Assembly: GCF_030718995.1 (NCBI RefSeq)
Contig: NZ_CP132204.1
Coordinates: forward strand, 868,001-932,000
Origin: Arthrobacter oryzae
GTDB taxonomy: Bacteria > Actinomycetota > Actinomycetes > Actinomycetales > Micrococcaceae
Length of the DNA stretch: 64,000 nt
Direction of reading: 5' to 3'
Notes under the pieces: generated by a model
Told to the model about the DNA's origin: nothing
The model's database searches: none
What the model saw: only the letters and a program-made list of their open reading frames with translations
Shown here: positions 26,016 through 34,846 of the stretch, piece by piece
How positions within the stretch are numbered: position 1 is the first letter of the stretch
How the letters are laid out: each line of letters starts with the position of its first letter
Program-made: the position numbers and the translations under genes

Positions 26016-26059
26016 TTGTGTTTCCACAAAGTAGATAATAATATCCATAATACGAAAAC
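26016..26059. promoter_or_regulatory. Putative operators before the malic enzyme operon
   Basis: TTGTGTTTCCACAA at 26016 has five-base inverted arms. Further right, AATACGAAAAC at 26049-26059 is identical to the sequence before aceE. Both lie in the AT-rich gap between the IclR gene and the malic enzyme start at 26123 and could control both. Confidence 0.45.
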
Positions 26060-26122
26060 ATTTGATTGAGCACCACGTCCGGAGACGCTGCGCGTCCCGG
26101 GCCCGACCAGGAGGAACATTCA

Positions 26123-27571
26123 ATGGCGAACCCGAGCCCCGGAAATTCGATCACCCTGCGCGTGGAAGCGCCGTCCAGCTTCACCGCGACAAGCGAGCTG
26201 GCCGCCGCCGTCGGAGCCGCCGGAGCAGCCATCACCGCCCTGGACGTCACCGAGTCCCATCACGAAACCCTGGTGGTGGACGTCACCTGCAACACCACTG
26301 ACGACGAACACGCCGCCCGCGTCAAGGACGCCCTGAACGCGCTCGACGGCGTCACGGTCCAGCACGTCTCCGACCGCACGTTCCTGATGCACCTCGGAGG
26401 CAAGCTCGAAGTGGTCCCGAAGGTTGCCCTCCGCAACCGCGACGATCTTTCCCGTGCCTACACCCCCGGCGTCGCCCGCGTCTGCCTCGCCATTGCGGAG
26501 GACCCCTCAGCGGCCCGCAACCTGACGGTCAAGCGGAACACGATCGCCGTCGTCACCGACGGCTCCGCCGTCCTGGGCCTGGGCAACATCGGCCCGGCCG
26601 CGGCGCTCCCCGTCATGGAAGGAAAGGCAGCCCTCTTCAAGCAGTTCGCCAACGTGGACGCCTGGCCGGTCTGCCTGGACACCCAGGACACTGAGGAAAT
26701 CATCAAGATCGTCAAAGCCCTGGCACCGGTGTACGGCGGCGTGAACCTCGAGGACATCGCGGCCCCGCGCTGCTTCGAAATCGAGAACCGGCTCCGCGAG
26801 GAACTCGACATCCCCGTCTTCCACGACGACCAGCACGGCACGGCAATCGTCACCCTGGCCGCCCTGGTCAACGCCCTGCGCGTGGTGGGCAAGCAGCTCG
26901 CCGAGGTCAAGATCGTGGTCTCCGGCGTCGGCGCCGCAGGCTCGGCCATCATCCAGCTCCTCAAGGCCCAGGGCGCCCGGCACATCATCGCCGCGGGACG
27001 ATCCGGCGCGATCCACTCCGGTGCGGAATACGGCGACGAACACCGCACCTGGATTGCAGCCAACACCAACGAGGAAGGCTTCTCCGGAACCCTGCACGAG
27101 GCACTTGTCGGCGCCGACGTGTTCATCGGCGTCAGCGCACCGCACGTGATCGGCGAGGAGCAGGTTGCCGCGATGGCCCCGGACGCGATCGTGTTCGCCA
27201 TGGCCAACCCCACACCGGAAATCGACCCGGTGGTAGCGTCAAAGCATGCGGCAGTGGTGGCTACGGGGCGCAGCGACTTCCCCAACCAGATCAACAACGT
27301 CCTGGCATTCCCGGGCTTCTTCCGCGGCCTGCTGGACGCCGGGGCCTCGGACATCACGCCGGACATGCTCGTGGCCGCGGCCGAGGCCATCGCCAACCGC
27401 GTGGCCGACGACGAGCTCAACGCCAGCTACATCATTCCCAGCGTCTTCGACCCGCACGTTGCGGCGGACGTGGCCGCTGCAGTGGCAAACGCAGCACACG
27501 CTGCCCAGGCGGCACACACCGCGCGCACAGCCACCGCAGCAGACGCAACCCTAGAACCCGCCAACGCCTGA
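26123..27571 (+). CDS. NAD-dependent malic enzyme
   Basis: A 482-residue malic enzyme converting malate to pyruvate and carbon dioxide. An N-terminal ACT-like region (about residues 10-90) precedes the malic domain with AVVTDGSAVLGLGNIGP and FHDDQHGTAIVTLAAL, and the NAD domain with VVSGVGAAGSAII. Fusion with an ACT-type domain suggests allosteric control. The ATG at 26123 follows AGGAGG by eight bases. It leads an operon with malate synthase 26 bases downstream, so malate made from glyoxylate can be turned to pyruvate at once. The last 25 residues are an Ala-rich tail (AAHAAQAAHTARTA). Confidence 0.93.
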   Translation: MANPSPGNSITLRVEAPSSFTATSELAAAVGAAGAAITALDVTESHHETLVVDVTCNTTDDEHAARVKDALNALDGVTVQHVSDRTFLMHLGGKLEVVPKVALRNRDDLSRAYTPGVARVCLAIAEDPSAARNLTVKRNTIAVVTDGSAVLGLGNIGPAAALPVMEGKAALFKQFANVDAWPVCLDTQDTEEIIKIVKALAPVYGGVNLEDIAAPRCFEIENRLREELDIPVFHDDQHGTAIVTLAALVNALRVVGKQLAEVKIVVSGVGAAGSAIIQLLKAQGARHIIAAGRSGAIHSGAEYGDEHRTWIAANTNEEGFSGTLHEALVGADVFIGVSAPHVIGEEQVAAMAPDAIVFAMANPTPEIDPVVASKHAAVVATGRSDFPNQINNVLAFPGFFRGLLDAGASDITPDMLVAAAEAIANRVADDELNASYIIPSVFDPHVAADVAAAVANAAHAAQAAHTARTATAADATLEPANA

Positions 27572-27597
27572 TTCGCAGCCCAGAAAGGACCCGGACA

Positions 27598-29196
27598 ATG
27601 GCTCTCTCAGTCACAGACCCGCAGCCGATTGCACGAGCAGAGGAAATCCTCACCCCGAAGGCCCTGGCCTTCGTGGAGGAGCTCCACAAGCGGTTTGCGG
27701 GCACCCGCGCCGAACTCCTCAAAGCCCGCGTGGCCAAGCGCGAGCAGGTGGCACGGACCGGAAAGCTCGATTTCCTGCCCGAAACCAAGGATGTCCGCGA
27801 GGGCGACTGGAAGGTTGCGCCGGCGCCTGCCGCGCTGCAGGACCGCCGGGTGGAAATGACCGGTCCGGCCTCGCCGGCCAAGATGGCCATCAACGCGCTC
27901 AACTCGGGCGCCAAGGTGTGGCTGGCGGACCTTGAGGACGCCAGCACGCCCACCTGGGCCAACGTCATCGACGCGATCCTGAACCTGCGCGACGCGGCCA
28001 CCGGAACCCTGAGCTTCACCTCCCCGGAGGGCAAGGAATACCGGCTCCGCACGGATGCCCCGCTCGCCGTCGTGGTGGCCCGTCCCCGCGGCTGGCACAT
28101 GGACGAACGCCACCTCCTGCTCGACGGCGAACACACCGTCGGTGCGCTGGTGGACTTCGGCCTGCACTTCTTCCACACCGCCAAGCAGCTCGTCCTCAAC
28201 GGCCACGGCCCGTACTACTACCTGCCCAAGATGGAGAGCCACCTGGAGGCCCGCCTCTGGAACGACGTGTTCACCTTCGCCCAGGATTTCCTGGGCATCC
28301 CGCAGGGCACCATCAAGGCCACGGTGCTCATTGAGACCATCCCCGCGGCGTTCGAGATGGACGAGATCCTCTACGAGCTCCGCGACCACGCGGCCGGACT
28401 GAACGCCGGGCGCTGGGACTACCTGTTCAGCATCATCAAGTACTTCCGCGACGCGGGCGCCGACTTTGTGCTGCCGGACCGCGCCACCGTAGCCATGACT
28501 GCACCGTTCATGCGCGCCTACACCGAGTTGCTCGTCAAGACCTGCCACCACCGCGGCGCTTTTGCCATGGGCGGCATGGCTGCCGTGATCCCCAACCGCA
28601 AGCAGCCCGAGGTCACCGCCCAGGCCTTCGAGAAAGTCCGGGCGGACAAGACGCGTGAAGCGAACGACGGCTTCGACGGTTCGTGGGTGGCCCACCCGGA
28701 CCTGGTGCCGGTGTGCCAGGAAGTGTTTGATTCCGTCCTGGGCGAGCGGCCCAACCAGCTGGACAAGCAGCGTCCCGAGGTCAGCGTCACGGCGGACCAG
28801 CTGCTGGACATCGCCTCGGCCGACGGCACGGTCACGGAGGCCGGGCTGCGCCTGAACCTCTATGTTGCGGTCGCCTACACGGCCGTGTGGATTTCCGGCA
28901 ACGGCGCGGTGGCCATCCACAACCTGATGGAGGACGCCGCGACGGCCGAGATCTCGCGTTCGCAGGTCTGGCAGCAGATCCGCAACAAGGTGGTCCTGGC
29001 CGACACCGGCAACACGGTGACGCGTGAACTGGTCAGCACCATCCTCGCCGAGGAAACGGAAAAGCTCCGCGGCGAAGTGGGCGAGGAAGCCTTCGCCAAG
29101 TACTACAAGCCGGCAAGCGAGCTGATCGGGGACATCTGCCTTTCCGAGGACTACACCGACTTCCTCACCACTCCGGCCTACGAACTGGTGGGCTGA
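27598..29196 (+). CDS. aceB: Malate synthase A
   Basis: A 532-residue malate synthase A condensing glyoxylate with acetyl-CoA. Signatures include VWLADLEDASTPTW, YYYLPKMESHLEARLWNDVF, IKATVLIETIPAAFEMDEIL and the motif GAFAMGGMAAVIP. AAAGGA lies about ten bases before the ATG. Its operon partners are malic enzyme, a DUF6986-type protein and ureidoglycine aminohydrolase, which shows that it serves glyoxylate from allantoin breakdown rather than only the glyoxylate shunt. No isocitrate lyase gene is present nearby. Confidence 0.96.
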   Translation: MALSVTDPQPIARAEEILTPKALAFVEELHKRFAGTRAELLKARVAKREQVARTGKLDFLPETKDVREGDWKVAPAPAALQDRRVEMTGPASPAKMAINALNSGAKVWLADLEDASTPTWANVIDAILNLRDAATGTLSFTSPEGKEYRLRTDAPLAVVVARPRGWHMDERHLLLDGEHTVGALVDFGLHFFHTAKQLVLNGHGPYYYLPKMESHLEARLWNDVFTFAQDFLGIPQGTIKATVLIETIPAAFEMDEILYELRDHAAGLNAGRWDYLFSIIKYFRDAGADFVLPDRATVAMTAPFMRAYTELLVKTCHHRGAFAMGGMAAVIPNRKQPEVTAQAFEKVRADKTREANDGFDGSWVAHPDLVPVCQEVFDSVLGERPNQLDKQRPEVSVTADQLLDIASADGTVTEAGLRLNLYVAVAYTAVWISGNGAVAIHNLMEDAATAEISRSQVWQQIRNKVVLADTGNTVTRELVSTILAEETEKLRGEVGEEAFAKYYKPASELIGDICLSEDYTDFLTTPAYELVG

Positions 29197-29199
29197 GGC

Positions 29200-30474
29200 A
29201 TGGCGGTACCCTCCGGTTCCCTCAGCGCAGCGGACCTCGCCCGGATCGACCGCCAGCTGGCCGCCACGGACCAGCTCCTGGAGCGCAACTACCCGGGCGA
29301 TGACGGCACCCGCCAGCCAGTGCATACCGTGTATGTACCCGCTGACCGCTTCACGCCGTCGTTCTCTGCCGAGTGGGGCGCGCAGGCGCTGGCGACGGCG
29401 GACGCCCACGGCGGACTGGCCCGGCTGGGCCACCTGCTGGGCCAGGACGCCGAACTGGCCGAGGCCGTGGCTGTACGGGTCCACGCGAAGCTGGAAAGCG
29501 AACCGATCGAGGACCTGCGCCTGGACTTCGAGGACGGGTTCGGGGACAGGGGCGACGACGCCGAGGACGCCGCCGCTGTCGCTGCGGCTTCCGCCGTGGC
29601 TGCCGCAGTCGCGGCCGGCAGCGCTCCGCCGTTCATCGGCATCCGCTTCAAGTGCTTTGAGGCGGCCACGCGTGCCCGCGGCCTGCGCACCCTGGACCTG
29701 TTCGTCTCCGGCCTGGCCGCGGCGGGCGAACTCCCGAAGGGCCTGATCCTCACCCTGCCCAAGGTCACCACCGTGGCGCAGGTGCAGGCCATGGACTTTG
29801 CCGTCTCCCGCCTGGAGGAAGCGCACTCGCTGCCCGCCGGCCGGCTGCGGTTCGAGGTGCAGGTGGAGACGCCGCAGCTTATCCTCGGCCCGGAGGGAAC
29901 GTCCCCGGTGGCACAGCTGCCGCACGCCGTGCCCGGCCGGATCAGCGGTTTGCACTACGGAACGTACGACTACTCCGGCTCGCTGCAGATCTCGGCGGAG
30001 TACCAGTCCATGGAGCACCCGGTGGCGGACTTCGCCAAGGAAGTCATGCAGCTGGCAGTGGCCGGAACCGGCATCCGGCTTTCGGACGGCTCCACGAACA
30101 TCATCCCGGTGGGCGACAACGTGGAAGACGCCTGGCGCCTGCACGGACGGCTGGTGCGGCGCTCCCTGGAGCGCGGCTACTACCAGGGCTGGGACCTGCA
30201 CCCGGCCCAGCTGCCCAGCCGGTTCTCAGCCACGTACGCGTTCTACCGCCAGGGGCTCCCGGCCGCCGCGGCACGGCTTCGCAATTACGTGGAACGCACC
30301 GGGGGCGGGGTCATGGACGAGCCCGCCACGGCGCGAGCGCTGGCCGCGTTCGTACTGCGCGGCGTCCAGTGCGGAGCCGTCGGCGCCGAAGACGTCCAGG
30401 CGCTTGCCGGCGTCGGAATCCCCCAACTGACCGGACTGGCCCACCCGCGGCTGGCCCACTCCACTTCGAAGTAA
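29200..30474 (+). CDS. DUF6986-type protein, aldolase/citrate-lyase-like
   Basis: A 424-residue protein whose function I cannot name. It starts four bases after aceB, so the two are coupled. LRLDFEDGFGDR, RFEVQVETPQLIL and LILTLPKVTTVAQV resemble the metal-binding acidic motifs and barrel strands of HpcH/HpaI aldolases and citrate lyase beta subunits, which act on CoA esters or 2-oxo acids. A following stretch (residues 120-145) is almost pure Ala and Val and looks like an insertion. Context points to glyoxylate or ureidoglycolate metabolism. I match it to DUF6986 from memory; a profile search would settle that. Confidence 0.7.
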   Translation: MAVPSGSLSAADLARIDRQLAATDQLLERNYPGDDGTRQPVHTVYVPADRFTPSFSAEWGAQALATADAHGGLARLGHLLGQDAELAEAVAVRVHAKLESEPIEDLRLDFEDGFGDRGDDAEDAAAVAAASAVAAAVAAGSAPPFIGIRFKCFEAATRARGLRTLDLFVSGLAAAGELPKGLILTLPKVTTVAQVQAMDFAVSRLEEAHSLPAGRLRFEVQVETPQLILGPEGTSPVAQLPHAVPGRISGLHYGTYDYSGSLQISAEYQSMEHPVADFAKEVMQLAVAGTGIRLSDGSTNIIPVGDNVEDAWRLHGRLVRRSLERGYYQGWDLHPAQLPSRFSATYAFYRQGLPAAAARLRNYVERTGGGVMDEPATARALAAFVLRGVQCGAVGAEDVQALAGVGIPQLTGLAHPRLAHSTSK

Positions 30475-30481
30475 GGATCCC

Positions 30482-31297
30482 ATGATGGGCAAGTACTACT
30501 ACCCCCAGGGCGGCCTGCCGCCGCAGACCCAGCTCACCACGGAACGGGCCATCGTCACAGAGGCCTACACCGTGATCCCCAAGGGCGTCATGACCGACAT
30601 CGTGACCAGCAACCTGCCGGGATTCTCCAACACACGCTCCTGGATCATAGCCCGGCCGATTTCCGGCTTCGCCACCACGTTCTCGCAGCTGATCGTTGAG
30701 ATCGGCCCGGGCGGCGGGGCGCCCAAAGCAGAATTCGAGGCCGGTGTTGAAGGCGTCGTCTTCGTCACCACGGGCAAGGTCAACCTGACCCTGGACGGCG
30801 AGCTGCACCACCTTGAGGAAGGCGGCTACGCGTACCTTGCTGCCGGATCAGAGTGGGGCCTGGAGAACGTCTCGGACGACATCGTCTCCTTCCACTGGAT
30901 CCGCAAGGCGTACGAGCGGCTCGAGGGCTTCGAGGCGAAGTCGTTCGTCACCAACGAGAAGGACGTGGAGCCGACCTCCATGCCGGACACCGACGGCGCC
31001 TGGAAGACCACCCGTTTCACGGACTCCAGCGACCTGGCACACGACATGCAGGTCAATATCGTCACCTTCCAGCCTGGCGGCGTGATCCCCTTTCCGGAGA
31101 CCCACGTCATGGAACACGGCCTCTACGTGCTCGAGGGCAAGGCCATGTACCTGCTCAACAATGACTGGGTGGAGGTGGAGGCCGGGGACTTCATGTGGCT
31201 GCGCGCTTTCTGCCCGCAGGCCTGCTACGCGGGCGGCCCGGGTGAGTTCCGCTACCTGTTGTACAAGGACATGAACCGCCAGGTGCGGCTCACCTAA
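30482..31297 (+). CDS. allE: (S)-ureidoglycine aminohydrolase
   Basis: A 271-residue bicupin enzyme converting (S)-ureidoglycine to (S)-ureidoglycolate and ammonia. The N-terminal cupin carries VEGVVFVTTGKVNLTLDG. The C-terminal cupin has the metal-site run PFPETHVMEHGLYVLEGKA and ends with AFCPQACYAGGPGEFRYLLYKDMNR, a hallmark of AllE. AAGGA lies before the ATG at 30482; an ATG one codon later is possible. It starts seven bases after the preceding gene and closes the malic enzyme operon. Allantoinase and allantoate amidohydrolase, which make its substrate, are outside the window. Confidence 0.94.
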   Translation: MMGKYYYPQGGLPPQTQLTTERAIVTEAYTVIPKGVMTDIVTSNLPGFSNTRSWIIARPISGFATTFSQLIVEIGPGGGAPKAEFEAGVEGVVFVTTGKVNLTLDGELHHLEEGGYAYLAAGSEWGLENVSDDIVSFHWIRKAYERLEGFEAKSFVTNEKDVEPTSMPDTDGAWKTTRFTDSSDLAHDMQVNIVTFQPGGVIPFPETHVMEHGLYVLEGKAMYLLNNDWVEVEAGDFMWLRAFCPQACYAGGPGEFRYLLYKDMNRQVRLT

Positions 31298-31311
31298 CGC
31301 CACCGCTGTCC

Positions 31312-31387
31312 CCGCCGAGATCGCCGGAAGCCTGCCAATTCGCCGCTGACTTCCGGCGATTTCGCACGTTTCCGGCGATTTCGGCGG
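31312..31387. terminator. Nested inverted repeats after allE
   Basis: CCGCCGAGATCGCCGGAA (31312) pairs with an 18-base arm at 31370 with one wobble. A third, partial copy, TTCCGGCGATTTCG, at 31351 can pair with the same left arm. Two mutually exclusive hairpins are therefore possible in the gap after the operon. Confidence 0.5.
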
Positions 31388-31427
31388 TATCCGCCGGCTA
31401 TTGACTGGACCGCGGGCCCTGAGGAAC

Positions 31428-32582
31428 ATGAGTTTCGTGGCCATGGTTCGCGCACTGCCGTTCAGGACGGCCGCTGCGGCAACCGCCGTCGTGCTGGCCG
31501 CCGTACTGAGCGGCTGCACTGCGGCGCCGGAGCAGCCCTCCTCCATGGCGCGGCTGGCGGCCGCGCTGGAAGAGTTTGGCAATGGAATGCTCGACGACGG
31601 CGCACCGGCCGTCCTGATGCAGGCCAAAGTACGGGGTGAAGAATGGTCCCGCGCTTCCGGTGTCAGGAGCCTGGAGGGCACGGAGCCGGTGGAGATCGGT
31701 GATTCCGTGCATGTTGCCAGCGTGACCAAATCATTCGTCGCTGTGTCTGTCCTCAAACTGGCCGCCGAAGGCAAACTGGGACTCGAGGACCCCGTCAGCA
31801 AGCATTTGCCGGAATTTGAGGACATCATGCACCCGCCCGGGCCGGTCACGATCCGGCGGCTGCTGCAGCACGAGTCAGGAATGCCGGATTACGTCATCCC
31901 GCTCCTTCAGCAGGGCAGCCTCCCTGAGGTGCTGTCGACGGGCCGGACCCACCGGGAACTCCTGGCCCTGGCCGCAACCCGGCGCTGGGAAGGGAGGCTG
32001 GCCCAGGGTTTTGAATACTCGAACTCGAACTACATCGCGTTGGGCATGATCGTGGAAAGGCTGCGGGGGCGGCCTATCGGCGAGGTGCTGCGGACTGAGG
32101 TGGTTGAGCCGCTCGGCCTCAGAGCCACCCGGATGACCGGGCCCGGCCAGGCTCCTCCCGGGCTGGTCCACGGCTATGTCACCAGCTTCGGCGAGCGCCT
32201 GGACGTCAGCTACCCTGCGCTTCATTCAGGTGACCCCGCCGGCGGGCTGGTATCCAGCGTCGGCGACTTGAACACGTTCTTCGCCGGACTGCTCCAAGAC
32301 CGGCTGATCCCCCGTCCCATGGTCACGGAGATGCAGGCCCCGCTTTACGCCCGCTATGGCCTGGGCATCCAGCGCTGGAACGATACCTGCACCAACAACT
32401 TCTACTACGGCCACGCCGGTGACACCGCCGGCTACGGAACCCTGTCGATGTCCAGTGCGGACGGAACCCGGCAGGCATCAGTTGCCCTTGCCTACCCGCC
32501 GCAGCCCTTCAGCTTCACCGGCAACGGCATCGTGGAAGAACTCATCGACGTCGTCGAGGAAGCCCTCAACTCAAGCTGCTAA
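31428..32582 (+). CDS. Serine hydrolase lipoprotein, class C beta-lactamase fold
   Basis: A 384-residue predicted lipoprotein. The signal peptide has a hydrophobic core ending in VLSGC, a lipobox with Cys as the lipidated residue. The serine-hydrolase motifs are ASVTKSF (SxxK), YSNSNY (YxN) and GHAGDT (HxG). These occur in class C beta-lactamases, DD-peptidases and esterases; resistance cannot be inferred. It probably acts outside the membrane on peptidoglycan or esters. Start choice is uncertain: ATG at 31428 follows GAGGA at short range and ATG at 31443 is an alternative. It is probably a single-gene unit. Confidence 0.85.
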   Translation: MSFVAMVRALPFRTAAAATAVVLAAVLSGCTAAPEQPSSMARLAAALEEFGNGMLDDGAPAVLMQAKVRGEEWSRASGVRSLEGTEPVEIGDSVHVASVTKSFVAVSVLKLAAEGKLGLEDPVSKHLPEFEDIMHPPGPVTIRRLLQHESGMPDYVIPLLQQGSLPEVLSTGRTHRELLALAATRRWEGRLAQGFEYSNSNYIALGMIVERLRGRPIGEVLRTEVVEPLGLRATRMTGPGQAPPGLVHGYVTSFGERLDVSYPALHSGDPAGGLVSSVGDLNTFFAGLLQDRLIPRPMVTEMQAPLYARYGLGIQRWNDTCTNNFYYGHAGDTAGYGTLSMSSADGTRQASVALAYPPQPFSFTGNGIVEELIDVVEEALNSSC

Positions 32583-32662
32583 GCACACTGAGTAAATTCC
32601 TTGCATGCGGGCATCGTGGACCTTAGCGTTGAAGCATCCGAGCATCGAGGAAAGGCAACGAC

Positions 32663-32881
32663 ATGACGCTGTATCAACCAGAGCCGGTGGAAATCTCAAC
32701 ACGCATGCGCCCCGGCGAGTGGACGGAATCCAGCCTTGAAGAGCTGGTCACCTCCTATCGGGCCAAGCTGATGGAAATGGGAGCGGGGCCCGCCGACGTC
32801 ATCACCGAAGTTGAGCGGGACGACGACGGATCAGTCAGCGTCGCGGTGTCCTGGAACAAGGGCGCCATCGCGGACGCCTGA
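32663..32881 (+). CDS. Small acidic hypothetical protein, 72 residues
   Basis: I do not recognise this gene. GAGGAAAGG lies nine bases before the ATG, a good ribosome site. The protein (MTLYQPEPVEISTRMRPGEW, then SYRAKLMEMGAGPADVITEVERDDDG) is acidic, predicted soluble and has no membrane helix or signal. It ends 14 bases before the stop of a convergent HAD hydrolase gene. Function unknown. Confidence 0.65.
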   Translation: MTLYQPEPVEISTRMRPGEWTESSLEELVTSYRAKLMEMGAGPADVITEVERDDDGSVSVAVSWNKGAIADA

Positions 32882-32895
32882 AATTTCCCGAGCCG

Positions 32896-33594
32896 TCAGG
32901 AGCTTCTGGCGAGCCTGCCGATCGCGCTGTCCCGCAGGTTCGCCAGGAGCTCCCTGGGGTTTCCGTAGGTTTCCACCGCACCGGCCGCCAACAGCTCAGC
33001 GGCCGAGGTGCCGCCGCACGTGAGGCCAATGGTGGGAATGCCAAGTCCCCCGGCAGCATAGACATCCCAGACAGCGTCGCCTACATAGACCACGTCTTCC
33101 GGCCGCAGCCCGACAGCGTCCAGGGCGGCCTGCAGGATGTCCGGCGCCGGCTTTCCCGCCTTGGCGTCGTGGGCGCTCGTGGCGGCATGGATAAAGGCGT
33201 CGGCCCGCAATGTCGAACGCAGCACGTCAAGGTCCTGCTTCCGGGCAGACGAGGCAAGCGCTACGGCAAAGCCGCTTTCATAGCACTGGGCCAGCAGGTC
33301 CCTGGCTCCGTCAAGCGGACGGAGCGCGGGCCAGAAAGTGGCAAAGACAGCGCCGTGGGATGACTTGATGGTGGCGTCGCCCGATTTGTCCCGGCCTGGC
33401 GGCAGCAGGTGGTCCAGCAGTTCGGTGCCGCCCATGCCCACAGAACGATGGATGGCCGCCATCGGAATGTCCAGCCCCGCCTCCCGGAACGCCTGCCACC
33501 AGGCGAGGGTGTGCAGGTAACAGGAATCGACCAGGGTCCCGTCGACGTCGAAGAGCACGCCGCGTTTCCGGCCGCCCGGCCCGTTAGGAGACAC
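32896..33594 (-). CDS. HAD family hydrolase
   Basis: A 232-residue HAD phosphatase of the phosphoglycolate phosphatase/beta-phosphoglucomutase branch. The nucleophile motif DVDGTLVDS starts at Asp16, with Asp18 as the acid/base. ALASSARKQDLD gives motif II, Lys lies in AKAGKPAPDI, and VYVGDAVWDVYAA provides the metal-binding acid. A cap domain lies between residues 30 and 95. Substrate unknown. It is followed on the same strand by no close gene; DUF1508 lies 14 bases upstream and may be co-transcribed. Confidence 0.88.
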   Translation of the reverse strand: MSPNGPGGRKRGVLFDVDGTLVDSCYLHTLAWWQAFREAGLDIPMAAIHRSVGMGGTELLDHLLPPGRDKSGDATIKSSHGAVFATFWPALRPLDGARDLLAQCYESGFAVALASSARKQDLDVLRSTLRADAFIHAATSAHDAKAGKPAPDILQAALDAVGLRPEDVVYVGDAVWDVYAAGGLGIPTIGLTCGGTSAAELLAAGAVETYGNPRELLANLRDSAIGRLARSS

Positions 33595-33608
33595 GGCTGG
33601 CCGGGCGC

Positions 33609-33920
33609 TCAGTAATGTGTGCGCGCACGTTTGAGTCCGGTGGCTCCGGTGGGCCTCCCGGACCCCAGGACGCCGATGTTCTTAGGCGCCTTGACGTGCT
33701 GCCGCACAGGCGGCTGCTTCAAGGGCTCGGAATCCTGGCTTTCACTGAGGTCACGGATCAGCCCGGTGCCCGCAATTTCCCTTGCCTTGGTCACGCCCGC
33801 TGCCGCGGCACGCTTCGTCGGGAAAGTCACTGAAATGGCCATCAGGTTTCCGTTTCCATCGATGAGCTTGACGCGGTAACCGCCGTCGGGCGCATCAACC
33901 AGCTCGAAATGTCCAGCCAT
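33609..33920 (-). CDS. DUF1508 family protein
   Basis: A 103-residue protein. The first half, FELVDAPDGGYRVKLIDGNGNLMAISVTFPTK, matches the DUF1508 (YegP-like) fold, usually found as repeats in small stress-associated proteins. The second half is basic and probably disordered. GGAGGA lies seven bases before the ATG at 33920; a TTG two codons earlier is weaker. A 14-base palindrome lies 38 bases upstream and could control it. It ends 14 bases before the HAD gene. Confidence 0.7.
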   Translation of the reverse strand: MAGHFELVDAPDGGYRVKLIDGNGNLMAISVTFPTKRAAAAGVTKAREIAGTGLIRDLSESQDSEPLKQPPVRQHVKAPKNIGVLGSGRPTGATGLKRARTHY

Positions 33921-33957
33921 TGCCAATCCTCCGCTCCAACCCCTATCTGGGGTATTA

Positions 33958-33971
33958 GTAAGTATACTTAC
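33958..33971. promoter_or_regulatory. Perfect 14-base palindrome GTAAGTATACTTAC
   Basis: An AT-rich perfect palindrome in a GC-rich genome, between the DUF1508 start and the methionine aminopeptidase stop. GGTATTAGTA at its left edge recurs near 34830 just before the HTH gene. A regulator-binding site is likely; the protein encoded at 34847 is one candidate. Confidence 0.5.
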
Positions 33972-34012
33972 CTGTCCGGTTTACGGAAGCCATGCGGACA
34001 CTTCGAGTCCAT

Positions 34013-34780
34013 TTACGGCAAGGTGAGGATTTCGGCTCCGACGCTGGTGATGGCGATCGTGTGCTCGCTGTGTGCCGTCCGGCAGCCGGTGGCGCTGCGG
34101 AGCGTCCACCCGTCGGCATCAGTGATGAGTTCGGCGGTGTCGGCCATGATCCACGGCTCCAATGCGAGCAACAGGCCAGGGCGCAGTTTGTACCCGCGGC
34201 CGGGCCGTCCGGTGTTCGGGACGTGCGGGTCCTGGTGCATCGTGGATCCGATGCCATGGCCTCCGAACTCCGTGTTGATCGGGTACCCCGCCTCGCTGAG
34301 GACCGCGCCGATGGCATGGGAGATGTCGCCAATGCGGGCTCCGGGTCCGGCAGCAGCTATCCCTGCGCTCAAGGCGCGCTCGGTGGCACTGATCATCGCC
34401 ACGCTCTCCGCGGGCCTGGCGTCGCCCACAATGAAGCTGATGGCGGAGTCGGCGGCAACCCCGTCTTTGGAAACGGCGAGGTCGAGCGTCAGCAGATCGC
34501 CGTCGGCCAGCGTGTAGTTGTGCGGCAGTCCGTGCAGCACGGCATCGTTGACGCCCGTGCAGATGTAGTGGCCGAACGGCCCGCGCCCGAAGGACGGCGC
34601 GTAGTCCACGTAGCAGGACTGCGCCCCGGCGTCGAGGATCATGGCCCGTGCCCAGCTGTCGATGTCCAGGAGGTTGGTGCCCACCGCGCAGCGGCTCTTC
34701 AGCGCCTGCAGGATGTCAGCGACCAGGGCGCCTGACTCCCTTGCTCGGGCCAGTTCGGTCGGGTTCAGGATCTCGATCAT
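34013..34780 (-). CDS. map: Methionine aminopeptidase, type I
   Basis: A 255-residue metallo-aminopeptidase removing N-terminal Met. The five metal ligands are seen as Asp in LTLDLAVSKDGVAADSA, His in FGGHGIGSTMHQDP, and Glu in ALEPW and HSEHTIAI. It lacks the N-terminal SH3-binding or zinc-finger extension. GAGAGG precedes the ATG at 34780. It is divergent from an XRE-type regulator with 66 bases between them that contain two TATCCCGG repeats. Actinobacteria commonly carry more than one map gene, and this one is not beside secY or adk, so it is likely an accessory copy. Confidence 0.92.
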   Translation of the reverse strand: MIEILNPTELARARESGALVADILQALKSRCAVGTNLLDIDSWARAMILDAGAQSCYVDYAPSFGRGPFGHYICTGVNDAVLHGLPHNYTLADGDLLTLDLAVSKDGVAADSAISFIVGDARPAESVAMISATERALSAGIAAAGPGARIGDISHAIGAVLSEAGYPINTEFGGHGIGSTMHQDPHVPNTGRPGRGYKLRPGLLLALEPWIMADTAELITDADGWTLRSATGCRTAHSEHTIAITSVGAEILTLP

Positions 34781-34846
34781 GCGGCGCCTCTCTCACGCAA
34801 CCAATAACTATCCCGGCCATATTATCCCGGTATTAGTATTGGAGCC

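Noticed and set aside
27607..30201. Long minus-strand open frame (864 codons) opposite malate synthase and the DUF6986-type gene
   Set aside because: Val/Leu/His/Gln-rich translation with no domain; it mirrors two recognisable genes on the plus strand and is an artefact of high GC third positions.
31428..32582. Antibiotic-resistance beta-lactamase
   Set aside because: The SxxK, YxN and HxG motifs are shared by esterases and DD-peptidases, and nothing nearby indicates resistance.
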